Below are positions 25,071-37,219 of a stretch of 64,000 nucleotides of DNA, in pieces. The translations under genes were made by a program, and so were the position numbers. The number at the start of each line of letters is the position of its first letter. The stretch's first letter is position 1. The stretch is from Voacanga thouarsii (Eukaryota; Streptophyta; Magnoliopsida; Gentianales; Apocynaceae): assembly GCA_026120185.1 (NCBI GenBank), contig JANUWF010001110.1, forward strand, positions 2,975,858-3,039,857, given 5' to 3'. The notes beneath the pieces were generated by a model. The model had not been told where the DNA came from, did no database searches, and worked only from the letters and a program-made list of their open reading frames with translations.

Positions 25071-26264
25071 TTATAATATGTTAGAATTTTAAGACATGTT
25101 TATATATAATAAACATTTCTTTTGGATGTATTCAATTAAACATATTAATTTCGTTTTATTTATCTAATAAAATCGTGACCATTTGTTGATTATTTAGTAG
25201 CTTTTTGCTCAAAGTCCTACCATATTCTTTTCTTTTTTTTTTTTTTTGGATTTTTCAAATGTCCAAAACTAGTGACGTTATTGATTTATGTGTTTTCTTG
25301 GACTGGCAGAGCTGCGGGAATCTGTAGGGATTTCAGTCGAACAAGGTTGAAGCTGTCCCCAAGTAGCAATGGTATTATTCTTATTTAATGCATATAACAA
25401 AATTAAATATTCATAAATCTATCACAAGAGTGGAAAACTCATTGCACCTTTTCTTTTAAACTTTATTGGGGTGTTTGATTGTTGATGTGTTGGTGTTGTA
25501 CTGATATTTATGTTGTGGTTTTGAGGAGTTGGAGTTGTGATTTTGTTGTAAAAATGTGAGTGAAGTGTCTAGAAAAAATGCTGGTGGGACTAAATTTTTC
25601 AGCACACCCATTCTTTCTAATTTGTTTCTAAATTTCTAAGTCTTGCTCTTATTCAGGTTTTGTGGTTGTCAAGTTTGTAGTTTTGTTTAGCACACCTTTG
25701 AAATGAAAGGGGCTTTACACAGTTTTCTTTCCACCATATAGAGCCGCCATCTCTTTTTTCATTTTCTTTTCGGCCTTTGTGGAAGGGCGGGGGGTTTTTG
25801 CAATCAAGAAAATGATTGTTGAGAAATTTAGTCCAATTGAACCAATTGCTAAAAACTGTTTCTAGAGTTGCCAATTGAACCTTCAATTGCATGTGTAATG
25901 TTTTGGTATGTTTTCATTTGCCTTGAAAGCCTAACAAATGTATATACAAAGGAAGATAAAGGCCTAGATATTGGAACAAACTAACTGCCAAAATTTTTGT
26001 TTTGGGGGTACAGATTCTTTTGTGTATGTCCGTTTCAATCAAGGACTATTTTATGAACTACTGAGATGGTTGTTAGTTTGATTGAAATGCATAGATCTCC
26101 CTTTTGGTGTCGGTTTTATTGAATTTTTTACATCAGATTTTTTGGTTGTATTTTGTGGAAAGTTAGGCCTTCACTTGCTTAAAAGCCATCACATAGAATG
26201 TAAAAAGCTTCTTTTATTTAATTAAAGATGTGAAGTAGTTTATGAGGATTATTTTAGTATGAAC

Positions 26265-27050
26265 TTTTCAAGGAAATACACTTGAATTATGAATAATGGT
26301 TAGTAGAAATTTATGTTACAAAGCTGTTTCTATGTGTGTCATGTGGCAGTGGAATTGTGGGGCAATGTGTTGTGTTGTGTGTGTTGTTTGGTTGTGTTTT
26401 GAAGGAGTGTGAAGGATTGATCATGGCTACATATGTAGAAGAAAGAAATGAAGCAGAAAATTGAGTAATTGTTGGAGAAAATAGAAGGTTAATATGTTCA
26501 TGTCATGGCTGCCGGTTTTGTTGTTGTGTATTGATGGAAATACTACTTCCTTCATGACTGAAAATAGGAATATTAATTGTCGTTAAAATGAAGAATGGAA
26601 TGGATTAAACGATGTTTAAGTCCTATAACAATGAAGGAATAATTGTAGAATGCATTTTGGTTAAGAAAAGCAGGAAACACTGGGCAAAACAACAAGATTT
26701 TGCTTATAGTATCTCTATGTCACTTATGTTTCAAAGTACTGCTGCAACTAGGCAATAAGTCTGTCCAATTACCTTAACTCATGCACCTACTCCCTTCATA
26801 CCATTGATCATATAGTCATGTGTACCTTTAAAGAATTTGACAACCCATTTTGTTGAGGGTGAGTCGTTTGTTTGACAAAGTTGGTACAGAACCTATTTGA
26901 ATTTGGCAGCCCATTATGATTTGTCATTATCTGTCTATTTTTCTTGGATATATGGTGTATGGTGAGGTACGTGATCAATAAGTGCTGAGTAGTTGTTGAC
27001 TTGTATTTTCTAAGTTCTGGTTTTGCTAAGGTGATTCGGATTGGATATAT
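26265..27050. repeat. Duplicated segment, copy 1
   Basis: Begins TTTTCAAGGAAATACACTTG and ends GTGATTCGGATTGGATAT. It matches 27767-28570 at an offset of about 1505 bases, with high identity in 26265-26700 and 26915-27050 and a poorly matching centre. Confidence 0.85.
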
Positions 27051-27129
27051 GTTTTGGCATTGGCAGGTAGCGTTATTTTGTAAAGCATACACTAGGTTTA
27101 TTTTGAAGTTTGACAAAAGATGTATTTGA

Positions 27130-27330
27130 CTAATGGGAGTTCTATATTTCTGCATTTCTACTGCATTTCTACCCAGGAAAATCCATGACCTTCTACATTT
27201 CTCCATTTCTGCATTTCTACTCTGGAAAATACTTGGCCTTCTATATTTCTACATTTCTACTGCATTTCCACTCAGGAAAATCCATGACCTTCTATATTTC
27301 TGCATTTCTACTGCATTTTTTGTACTGTAT
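27130..27330. repeat. Short tandem repeat of about 50 bp
   Basis: Four imperfect units containing 'tctgcatttctactgcattt' and 'aggaaaatccatgaccttct'. Anchor words recur at about 27183, 27234 and 27283. Located between the two duplicated segments. Confidence 0.8.
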
Positions 27331-27766
27331 TCCTAATGTAACATACTCAAGCACAAGATTTGATTGTTCTTATGAACTACTTTTTTCAGACTACACAAAA
27401 ATTTCTGTCTATTTTTCCGAAATTATCACTTTTATTTTTCTACTGCATAAGATTTAAGGAAGAAGATTAGGATCTTGTGTGCGGCAGAAAAATTTCTGTC
27501 TACTTTTTAGAAGATTATGAACTACTGCATTCCTAAAGTTGTCTTTATTGAATGTGAACATGGTCAGCAAGGAATATTATCACTTGTAACTCTTTAAGGA
27601 AGAAGATTAGGATATCTTAAAAGAGTCCTTTGGTGTAGGGATAAACTTGCAACATCAAATTGACGGTCATCACTGACTGTGGTGTTGCTTCAAATTTTCA
27701 CCATAGTGAAATGCCGGATGCCGATGCTATACTTGTCTCTTTTTAATCTTACTCAATGTTGGCAAA

Positions 27767-28570
27767 AGTTTTCAAGGAAATACACTTGAATTATGAATTA
27801 TGGTTAGTATAAATTTATGTTACAAAGCTGTTTCTATGTGTGCCATGTGGCAGTGGAATTGAGGGGCAATTTTTTATTGTGTTTTGAAGGTGTGTGAAGG
27901 ATTGATCATGGCTACATATGTAGAAGAAAGAAATGAAGCAGAAAATTGAGTAATTGTTGGAGAAAATAGAAGGTTAATATGTTCATGTCATGGCTGCCGG
28001 TTTTGTTGTTGTGTATTGATGGAAATACTACTTTCTTCATGACTGAAAATATGAAGATTAATTGTCATTAAAATGAAAAATGGAATGGATTAAATGATGT
28101 TTAAGCCCTATAACAATGAAGGCACTTATTGGAGAATGCATTTTGGTTAAGAAAAGCAGGAAACACCGGGCAAAACAGTAAGATTTTGCTTACAGTATCT
28201 CTATGCACACGGTTGTATCTTTAACTGTACTGTTTTCTTCTTCATAGAATTAATTCATCTTTGAATTTAGCTAATTCTGTGAATATTGGTAATTGTACTG
28301 ATTCTTAGCCATGGGAGTTTTTGAATGTCTTATTGAATTTGGGTGATTTATGAACTGAATTTTGTGTTATTTCTGTGACTTTAAGGCCTAAATGTTTTTG
28401 CAATATGTGGATATTGAGGCATTGACAGTGTATGCTCTGATTTGTCATTAGCTGCCTATTTTTCTTAGATATATGTTTTATGGTGAGGTATGTTATCAAT
28501 AAGTGTTGAGCAGTTGTTGACTTGTATTTTCTAATTTCTAGTTTTGCTAAGGTGATTCGGATTGGATATT
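27767..28570. repeat. Duplicated segment, copy 2
   Basis: Second copy of the 26265-27050 segment, ending just upstream of the TnpA-like start codon region. It keeps the 'gatcatggctacatatgtag' and 'gacttgtattttctaa' words. Confidence 0.85.
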
Positions 28571-28733
28571 GAATTTAGCTTATATTTCTGTTGTTTTACA
28601 TTATGGAAATTAGTGAAAGGGATTAGAAACTGTGTTGATTTTGTGTTGGTGTGGTTGTGTTTCTTTTTGAATTTTTATGGGTGATTTGTGGAGTTGTTGA
28701 CATAGGTACTTGTTTTCTATGCATTATTTTTAG

Positions 28734-31325
28734 ATGGCACCTGGTAGGAAAGGAATGCAAAAAGAAGGGCGAAAGGTAGGGCGATGTGTAGCCCAATCAA
28801 ATAACGACACCGAGGGTCAACCATTAAATTCACCCCCAACAAAAAATCAGGATTCTCCAAATACTAGCCGCAGAGCAGCAGATAATTTTCACACTCTACC
28901 ACCTATGTTGCCTACTTCTACTGATGCCTACAATGACAGCAATTCTAGAGAAAGTGTCTAACTAGAGATTCGTTATGAGCAAGCCGAGTCACTCACTCAC
29001 AATGGGCGAGTTGCGCCTATCACTCGTAATGATCAAGTTGAGTCTACTCTAGCTTAAGAGAATGTGCAAAACTCTAACTTATCTACAACTATTACTACAC
29101 CAGCACAGGGCAAGATTGAATGTTGGGTTGAAGGGGATGAGTAAGTGATTTCAAAATTTGTTATTTTCTGAAATTTAGTATTCATTCTAAATATATCAAA
29201 CAAAATCCTTAAATATTTATTTTTCTGTTGTAGGATTCTTTGTAATGCCAAGCCGCTCAACAAACCAGTGCGATCTATTCGTCCAACAATAGAATCTATG
29301 TTTTCGGGACCATATCCTACTTGGAAAAATGTCCCACCTACCACAAGGGATGTATGGTACGCTGAGTGGGTAATAAGTATTAAATTTATTTTTTTCAATT
29401 ATAGGTATAGGTTATATTTTATGCTTATTATGTTAATTTGGTAATTTTGTGTGGGAAAATTACAGAAACAATACAAATGGGACCACAAATATGATTCGAT
29501 CATGAGAGCAAAATGGGAAAAAAAAAAGAAGCCAATAACAGTTACAGGTACTTGATGGAAGAAGTACGAAATGGACATATCTCTCATGATTTCATAAAAG
29601 ATGAGCATTACAATGAGCTTCGAGCATATTGGGATAGTGATGCATTCAAGAAAATGTCAAAGACTATGTCAGCAAACAAGAAGAGTGTTTTAGGAGCCTC
29701 AAATCATTCAGGAGAATCTATCCCAGCAACTGTACACAAGAGAAAGCTTGTATAATACACAAAATTTTCTTTTAATTCATTATTTGAAATATATTTGTAA
29801 TTATTGTTCTTATGTATAATACATTACAACTTACATGTTATGACGATTTCGTAGGAGGAGAAATACCATAGAGAATATTCACAGATGGACATCTATGTCT
29901 TCACTCACACAACAAACACTGAAGATGAGGTTGAACAAGTGCTAAAAAGAGAAAGGCTAATGTTATAGGGGGAAGAGGAGCTGCCAAAGTCGCCAAAACT
30001 TGTCTTTATTGACAAGCGATCTGAGGACATATACGTAAGTGTCATATCTATTGAAGTACAAGATCAACATATTTCTACTTTTAGTTTTACAAGATCTAAT
30101 CTGATTGCGATGTTATTTTAATGGGGATCCAATGAAATTATTATTTCCACAATATTAACTAGTAATCCACAGCAGCTTAAATTTTTAATTGTTAACGATT
30201 GGTGTTATAATTAGACAGAGAATTTAATTGGTATTGTGTGATTGGCCTTAAACTACTACGAACTAGATTGTGCAATTGGTATTGAGATTGGCTCTGAAAT
30301 TTGAATTGAATTGAGTTGAATGTGATGCATTCTGATTTTGCATGCCGAGTGTAAATTGATATATGATTGAGCTACCTTTGATGTGAAATGTTAAGCTTGA
30401 GTTATGGTTGATTGGATACTGGTTTTATACTATTAAACTTCACAAGAGAAGTTAAGTTTTATTGCTTGATTTGCGTTGGTTGGCTAGTGATTTGAGCTTT
30501 GAAATGTGGATTGTTAAGTTTCTATTATAGCAATTATGAGGAGGAGTATGTTGATTGTTTGATTGAGTTGTGAAGTGTGGGTTGAAATAGTGTTAGGTAT
30601 ATTGAAAATTGTGTTGGAACAGTGTTGGAACAATTGGTTTGATTGTAGTAGAGTTCTGACTTGATTGATGTTTGTTTAGGGGAGTTGGTTTTTTATTGGT
30701 GAATTGAGTAGTAATATACTACTACATGGAAAATTTTGAGTTATGTGGCTGGAAAAAATGTGATTGAAGTGGCTTCAGTGAGGGGGGTTGTTGTCCTCTT
30801 GTTTAGGGTTGGAGGAAATTTGTTCGTAGTTGGGGCTATTTTTTTGGGAGATTGTTTTGTTGGGACTATTTTAGTAGCATATATAAATTTTGTTATTAGC
30901 TTATTATTGATACTATACTGTTTTCATTGTTACAGGCAAGGTACCAAGAGGAATTACAAAAAGAGACGGAGCTAATAACAAATCAAACACCTAAAGGGGA
31001 GCAACTAAAACCAGTTAACAAGGTTGATGTTTGGTTACGAGTTGTAGGACCACCGAAAAAGGGTAATACAGTCTATGGCATGGGATCCCTCAGTTTGAGC
31101 TGCCTCGAAAAATCTACTGTATACAAGTCATCCTCTTCATCTTGTTCATCAGCACACTCTACAGAATATGTCCAAAGGTCAGAATTGTAAAGTGTTGATG
31201 AATCATTATACAAGGCTATTCAACAACTACGAGAAGCGAATGAATGCTTGCAATCTGAGATGAAATCCTTAACATCAGAAGTTAAGGAACTCAAGGGAGA
31301 GGATGCTTCACGAGCTGGATCTTAA
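28734..31325 (+). pseudogene. TnpA-like CACTA gene (plant transposase Ptta/En/Spm type), broken
   Basis: Second CACTA gene. The family protein binds subterminal repeats and holds the ends together. The start is MAPGRKGMQKEGRKVGRC at 28734. The exons inferred are: 28734-29140 (in-frame TAA at 28959 and at 29055); 29234-29368 (FSGPYPTWKNVPPTTRD); 29465-29755 (KQYKWDHKYDSIMRAKWE, frameshift in an A-run at 29519-29528, then MEEVRNG, KKMSKTMSANKKS, HKRKL); 29855-30030 (FTHTTNTEDEVEQ); 30936-31325 (ELITNQTP, VVGPPKKGNTVYGMGS). Donors and acceptors fit GT...AG at each junction. TAA at 31188-31190 interrupts a Leu-rich coiled-coil tail (QQLREANECLQSEMKSL). The SANKKS...H and THT...G.VYG motifs mark the Transposase_24-type family. 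Confidence 0.85.
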
Positions 31326-31549
31326 ATTTATTTCATATTTTGGACTACTGAAATAAAATATTGTTTTAAGCTTAAAACAAATTTACTTTATCTGATTTTT
31401 GTTCCACATCAGAGTTTGATGTACTTTTTTTATGGATATTAATGTTCTTTCAATATGGATGTATGACTTTTGGTATGAAAGTACTTTTAATATTATATAG
31501 AATTGCTTTATTAAATATGTATATGGATTAAATAGTAATAATGTAATTC

Positions 31550-32345
31550 TACTTACCAATAGAAAGCTATTTGTACTTACCAACAAAACAATTTGTTGGT
31601 ACATACCAATTGAATTTTACAGGTGCTTACCAACAAAAATCTGTTGGCATTTACCAATACAAATTTGTAGGTGGCTTACCAACAGATTTATCTGTTGCTA
31701 CATACCAACAGAAATTACCAACACAAAATTGCAGGTGCATACCAACAAATTTATCAGTTGTTACATATCAACAGCAATCTATAAGTGCTTTCCAACAGAT
31801 CATTGTTGGTACGTAACAACAACACCTTGCAATGACTTACCAACAGATTTATCTGTTGCCATATACCAACAGAATATGTTTGCAGTACCAACTAAATTGT
31901 AGTTGGTAAGCTATCAACACGCGTTTTCTTTTTCGACATTTACCAACTAAATTGTTTGTTGGTAATGAATAATAATTACCAACAACATAAATATACCAAC
32001 TACGGAATTGTTGGCAAATTACCAACAACATTACCAACTAAACAATCAATTGGAAAAAATACCAACAAAATACACAATTCGAAAATTTCCAACAACTTTA
32101 CCAATGACGTCATTAGTTTGTTGGTAACATAATAAAATTACCAACAGAAAATACTTAACCCCCAAAAAAATCATTACCAACTAAAATATAATATTACCAA
32201 CAATAAAATTTGTTGGCAATTACCAACAGACTTAAAAATCGCTTGTTGGTAATACTTTCCAACAAGCATTTTACCTAGAACCAAATTCTGTTTGTAAATT
32301 AGTATTACCAACATAAATTTGACACCTACCAACAGAATTTGACAG
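31550..32345. repeat. Right subterminal repeat field of the CACTA
   Basis: Dense ACCAACA / TTGGTAA words in both orientations, mirroring 15840-16500, for example 'gcttaccaacaaaatctgtt'-type units with variable spacing. Presumed TnpA binding sites. Small apparent ORFs here are by-products of the repeat. Confidence 0.85.
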
Positions 32346-32372
32346 TTGGTAATCAGCCTTTTTCTAGTAGTG

Positions 32373-32375
32373 TAT
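32373..32375. other. Target-site duplication TAT, right copy
   Basis: TAT directly after the terminal CTAGTAGTG; matches 15819-15821. Confidence 0.9.
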
Positions 32376-32895
32376 TCATAATGTTTGTGAATCGAGTGAA
32401 CATATTAATTATGTTCTCACTCGGCTGCATAGAGAACAATTCATAGTCTCGGACTAGAAGTCTTAGATTCGATTCTTTTACTTGATTGGTCCCCTCATAG
32501 GTGACCTCAAATAGTCTCCACATTTCGTGAGCTGAATTACAGCCACTAACCTGGTTATACTAATTAGCATCAAGAAAACAGTACAATATATTTATTACTT
32601 GAAAATTCAGGGTCATTTTTGAAATGTCCTCATTGTCATATTCATTACTTTGTTTAGACACTCTTCTACCTTCAACGAACTTTGACGGAACAAATGATCT
32701 ATTCTCAATTAGATTTCACAACTCAAAATTGATTGAGCAGGTGTAAATCTTTATTCTATTTTTTCAGAATATATAGTTGCTTCTATTGAACAAAGAAGGT
32801 CAGTTTGTCGAAGACCCTTTAATATAAGGCAGAGCAGATGTGCTTGCCCTAAGGATCTTTTCTACATGGTTGTTAGACTGAAAATAGTGTAGAAT
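32376..32895 (-). pseudogene. SIRE-type gag, N-terminal half, cut by the CACTA
   Basis: On the minus strand it reads AHEMWRLFEVTYEGTNQVKE, SNLRLLVRDYELFSMQP and SENIINMFTRFTNIMN up to the CACTA border. The frame then resumes at 15821 as SLKAYGKTYS. This is the standard UBN2 gag sequence, so the two halves are one gene. The part nearest the PBS is more decayed. Confidence 0.88.
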
Positions 32896-32899
32896 AACA

Positions 32900-32908
32900 C
32901 TGATACCA
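32900..32908 (-). other. Primer-binding site of the SIRE-type element
   Basis: Minus strand reads TGGTATCAG next to the LTR end, complementary to the 3' end of initiator tRNA-Met. Confidence 0.75.
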
Positions 32909-32910
32909 AT

Positions 32911-34223
32911 AGAAAAATCTTAGAGGAGGATGAATAAGGTTTTTGGCAAACAAGAGTAGAATAAAAATTTTGGTTCCCCAAAACAAAAACTTTTAAGCTA
33001 ATCAACAGAGATACTTCGAAACTTCAAGAGTACTTCGCGATTTCAAGAATATGACAAGGAGACTTCTAAAGTTAGCACAAAATGATATGAAATAAAGATG
33101 GGAAGTTGAGATATTAAATAACAAGTTTAAATTAAAATGCAAGGATCATAAATAGCTCACTAATTTTAGTGAAACAGGATAGAGCATTTAAAGACAAAAG
33201 TCAGAGAGAGTAGTGAAGAAATTTGAGCAAAAGACATGGAATAAAACTCAGAGATTTACAATCCTCAAATGATCTACATCTACTACCTTAAGTTCTTGCT
33301 TAAGGATTTCAACACAATCACTAAAAACTTTTTCCAACTTAATGGTGGTAGTTGAAACCAATCTTATACAAAAGGACTACCAATATTGGTTTTACACCCA
33401 ACCTCTTTAAACATAACAGTTAAGGCTCACCCCAACTAGGTTTTACCTCCTTAACCTTGATACAAAGTGAATTTGAAAGACACTACAGAGATAGCTCACA
33501 GATTGAGTAGAATATGAACAACTAAGCACCAACACCTTTTAATTTTGGAACAATTTTATTTCAATTAGAAGAACAAATGAAAAGGGAGATTTTTGTATTC
33601 AAAAATATAAGAGTATTTCTAAGAAATATAACACAAAAATCTACTCCAAAATCAAGTTTTGAAAGCTTTTATAGGAGCCAAACCTAAAGGTCTAATGACT
33701 AGTTTCTTTCTGTTAGAATTTCAGGATTTTGGATTCACAAAGTGGAAGGATGTCTGTCCAAAAGGTGAGTCCAAAATGGCACACTTTTAGGTAGAAACAT
33801 TTTGAAAATTTTACAAAGTATTAGATGGAGTTTTGGATTCAGAGGTCCATCCAAATTACTCAATCCAAACATCTGAAGACTTACTCCTTGAAATCATTTT
33901 ATTTTTATGCTTCAAGGTCAAGAATAAACTGAATCATTAGGTAAATAAGACATAGGAATTTACACATTATACCTTATCAAATGATTCCTAGTCTAAAGTT
34001 CCTTCACAAGGACTTTATGATTTTGCAAGCTCTTAAATATGCCGTTATGCTTGATCAATTACTCCTTTGAGTTCTATTTTCTTAAGAGCTGTTTAGCAGT
34101 CTTATTTGCACGCTTTAGAAGAACTAAAGTTAAACATGTCCTATAACATATAGATCACGTAAGTTAGTCCTCATCAATGTTTGTCATAAGTCAAAACATA
34201 AGAGAATGCCCTTAGGGCTAACA
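32911..34223 (-). repeat. 5' LTR of the SIRE-type element, about 1.3 kb
   Basis: Bounded by the PBS on its inner side and by TGTTAGCCCTAAGGG (minus strand) at 34223. Its first 111 bases match 7924-8034. The inner terminus reads ...TTTTTCTA rather than a clear CA. No coding potential. Confidence 0.85.
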
Positions 34224-34301
34224 ATATATTTAAAAATAAAATATATACATACTATGTAGTATGTATATATATTTATATACATAGTATATGTATTAATTAT
34301 A

Positions 34302-34349
<48 letters not shown>

Positions 34350-35464
34350 AACCATGATAAGTGAAAAAATATCTTAATCTATGAAATTATAGATTCGTAT
34401 GTAAAATAATAATATACCTATATTAATAAATTTGTAATTTTAATGCACTAACAAATAATATAGTAATTGGGATGGTAAGGAACTATGAACATTTTATTTT
34501 TCATTGATATTCTAAACATTATAATATTTTTATAAATTTTAATTGGTATTAATAATATTATTTTAATATTACCCCATAATTTATTTATTCTTATTTCTCT
34601 AATATTCAAAACATTATTTGTTTATTCTTATTTCTCTAATACGGTAAACATTATATATATTTTTTATCTTTTTAAATAATTTGACTAAGAGTGTGTTAGA
34701 TAATTTTATTCATAAAAAATATTATTCTTAGAATTTTTATTATTGTATATATATTTAAAAAGGCATTTATGAAATAGTTCCAATTAAGGGGGAAAAAAAG
34801 CAAATGAGAAATTAAGAATTGCATTGTAAAACGGCATGGATATAAGTTTGTTTCTCAAACCATTGAAGGTCTTGAAAAGCATGGGAAAAAAATGCTTGGT
34901 TTATAAATTTATATCCTTAGAGTCATTACTTATTTTAAAATTATATTGTCATTTGAAAATTATGATTATATTGTATCTCATACTACCATTCAAATTTTAT
35001 TTATCTCGATTTAATATTTTAACTTTAAATTTTTTTCTCACAGAGATAAGATACAAAATAGAATACAAATGGTAATAATATAAAATTTGACAATAATTGA
35101 GGATGACAACGAAGAATTTGATAAAAACGTAAATATTTGTGTGAATAAAAGTTTGTTCAACACCAATTAGTATTTGTTCTATTACTAATGGAACAAAGTT
35201 GAACTTATTCAGAACACAACTTCGTTCAAGTTTGATTAGTATCTGTTGGATTAGTAATTGAACATACGTAAACTTATTTGTAAATGTTTAATTTCATTTG
35301 AATATTAATATAAAATATCTTACACTAACACACAAGTATATATTATTTCTAAATTAAATCTTGATATTAGTAATACTTATTTAGATTTTTTTTTTTGCTA
35401 AGAAAATATAGATTATTATTTTTATAAAAATTTAAAATCTATTTATTTATTATTATTTTTTTTT
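34224..35464. other. AT-rich spacer with a (TG)n microsatellite
   Basis: No gene or known element end is visible. A TG dinucleotide run lies at about 34304-34345. Possibly ancient decayed transposon DNA. Confidence 0.6.
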
Positions 35465-35615
35465 TTGCCAAAACCAGGCTCCCGTTTTGTCCTCGATGGG
35501 ACGAAGGCGGGGATCCCCGCCTTTCCCCGTGTCGGGGACGACGATACGAGGGAATACAGGGGTGGGGCCGAGATTTCTAGCTTCCCGGCCTGCCCTAGCC
35601 CGGTTGCCATCCCTA
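35465..35615. mobile_element. hAT-type terminal remnant
   Basis: GC-rich island ending GGTTGCCATCCCTA, whose complement TAGGGATGGCAACC is a common hAT-family end. The G/C-rich 'ggcggggatccccgcc' core is typical of such subterminal regions. The other end is not identified, so only a fragment is claimed. Confidence 0.5.
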
Positions 35616-35659
35616 GTAAAACCTCCATGTTAAGGATGATACCTATTGAGAGGTTTTCC

Positions 35660-36681
35660 TAGCAATGGCATGTGGGCCGGTTTAGCCTGCCGGGCTGGCG
35701 TGTTGGGCTGCGCCAATCTGGGATCATGAACCGAACCAGTCGCACTATAGCGGGCCAGTCCCTGGTCAGGTCCTGGGGTGCTAACCGATTTGGCCAATCT
35801 GGAGAGCTTTTCTAACTTTTTTTTTTTCATTTTGACCCCTCAACAGTCAAAATAGTTTTTTTTACATTTTGACCCCCAAACGGTCAAATAAATTTTTTTA
35901 TTTGCATTTAGACCCCCCAACGGCTATATTCTCCCTCTTAACCCCCAAAACTCTATAAATACCCCCTAATTCACCTCAAAACTCACCAAATACTCTCTAA
36001 AATGGCACGTGATCTTTTTTACGTCACCTGTTTCTACAGTACCAATGGAAAGCGTCTTTAGTTAGAGCACTTGAACAATTAACGAAAGAAGATCTCGATT
36101 GGATCCTCATACTTTAGAGATGCTAATGTGTTGCAGTAGTTGATTTGCAGCCGAAGATAGGACGACTAATTCATAGATTGTTAATGATGACTCAGATGAA
36201 GAATGTAGTGAGACAAATAATTAGTTTAGTATTTGAATAATTAGAAACTTAGGATAAGTAATATTATGTAATTTTTTAATTTTATTTTTAGGATATTTAT
36301 TCTATTTTTAAATTTTGATTGTTGTAATATTTTTAAGAGGTTTAGGCATCATGTCCCCCTCTTTTGTAATCTTTATTTTATTAATTAATAAAATTGGTAG
36401 GGGTCCAAGCCAAATTCCTCATCACTTCAAGGTGATTTTTTTATGATTTTAGATAATCATGTTATTTAAATAATAATAAAAAATTACAAAACAAGTGCAT
36501 ATTAAAATTTTTAATCGAATTAAGAAAAAATAAAAATAAAGAAAGAGAGAGACCGACCCATAGGCCTAAGGGTTTCTGGCCCGAGACCGGCCCGCTTATG
36601 CATGGGACTGACCCACATGACCTACGAGGACTGGCCCAGTACAGCCTGAAACCATACGGGCTAGCCCATATACCAATGCTA
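35660..36681. mobile_element. Non-autonomous hAT element, about 1.0 kb
   Basis: Left end TAGCAATGGCATGTGGGCCGG; right end is the complement of TAGCATTGGTATATGGGCTAG. The 8-bp flanks GGTTTTCC (35652-35659) and GGTTTGCT (36682-36689) agree at 6 of 8 positions, as expected for an aged hAT target duplication. The interior has no transposase. It keeps T/C-rich tracts with 'ttttgacccc' repeats (35830-35935) and an 'aatctttattttattaatta' word near the right end. Confidence 0.75.
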
Positions 36682-37219
36682 GGTTTGCTATGGATCAATT
36701 TTACTTATGTTAGAACTTAATGATTTTAAAAATACTTTCTTCAAAAACATCTAGAGACTTTGCTTTCTTGTTTTATGACCAAAAAAAAAATCAAAAACTT
36801 AATTAAATAGGTTTTCTATTAATTTTACACAAAATCTCTAAATCCAAATATTCTATATGTCAAGAATAATATCTTTTAAGAGAATAATCATGGATTAATT
36901 TTGTTCCAAGTTCATTTCTCTTAATTTTAAAAATGTTTTCCCTTGTCAATTTTCTTAAAACATGCACCTTGGTTTGCTCATAAAAGAATAAGGCATGATT
37001 GAAAATAGTAGATAGTTTTCATGCTCTTTCTATCCTTTAATCTAAATGTCCACATAATAGATTAAACACATTAAATAATATTTAATGATCTTGTTTAATC
37101 CTATTCTTCTTTAACTGTCCATTTTTCATGTAAAATATTCAACAACTGAATATAACTATTGCATAAAAGTAACCTCATGCGATACAAGACCCCAAAGGAA
37201 AAAAAACTAAAATCAGAAC

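Larger units (their letters stand above)
25071..28733. other. Spacer and probable TnpA promoter/leader region
   Basis: No protein motif on either strand. It contains two related ~790-bp segments (26265-27050 and 27767-28570) and a short ~50-bp repeat series. AT-rich runs directly after 25070 would suit a TNP2 poly(A) site. Long non-coding leaders with introns are usual for the second gene in CACTA elements. Confidence 0.5.
15822..32372 (+). mobile_element. CACTA (En/Spm) transposon, 16,551 bp, with two genes
   Basis: Ends are CACTACTAGGAAAAGGCTGA (left) and the complement of CACTACTAGAAAAAGGCTGA (right). The terminal inverted repeat is about 28 bp with one mismatch. The flanks are TAT/TAT. 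Both termini carry dense subterminal repeats of a TTACCAAC word in both orientations. Two plus-strand transposase genes lie inside: TNP2-like (21403-25070) and TnpA-like (28734-31325). Both genes contain stops, so this copy is probably not autonomous now. The insertion splits the gag of the SIRE element. Confidence 0.96.
7924..34223 (-). mobile_element. SIRE/Maximus-type copia retrotransposon, minus strand, interrupted by a CACTA element
   Basis: On the minus strand the order is 5' LTR (34223 down to about 32911), PBS, gag, [CACTA], rest of gag and zinc knuckle, protease, integrase, RT, RNase H, envelope-like ORF, PPT, and a 3' LTR remnant. LTR identity is shown by the shared end at 7924-8034 and 34113-34223, both finishing CCTTAGGGCTAACA (TGTTAGCC on the minus strand). 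An extra ORF between RNase H and the PPT is the hallmark of the SIRE lineage. Without the CACTA the remaining element is about 9.7 kb. All ORFs are degenerate. Confidence 0.88.

Noticed and set aside
25653..25892. Minus-strand ORF in the CACTA spacer
   Set aside because: No motif, no conservation with the duplicated segments; likely chance.
27133..27457. Overlapping Phe/Ile/Ser-rich ORFs
   Set aside because: Produced by the ~50-bp 'gcatttctactgcatttc' repeat.
31571..31816. ORF with repeated 'TYQQ' words
   Set aside because: A translation of the subterminal ACCAACA repeats of the CACTA.
35443..35628. Minus-strand ORF in the GC island
   Set aside because: Coincides with the hAT terminal region; G/C-rich repeats explain the open frame.
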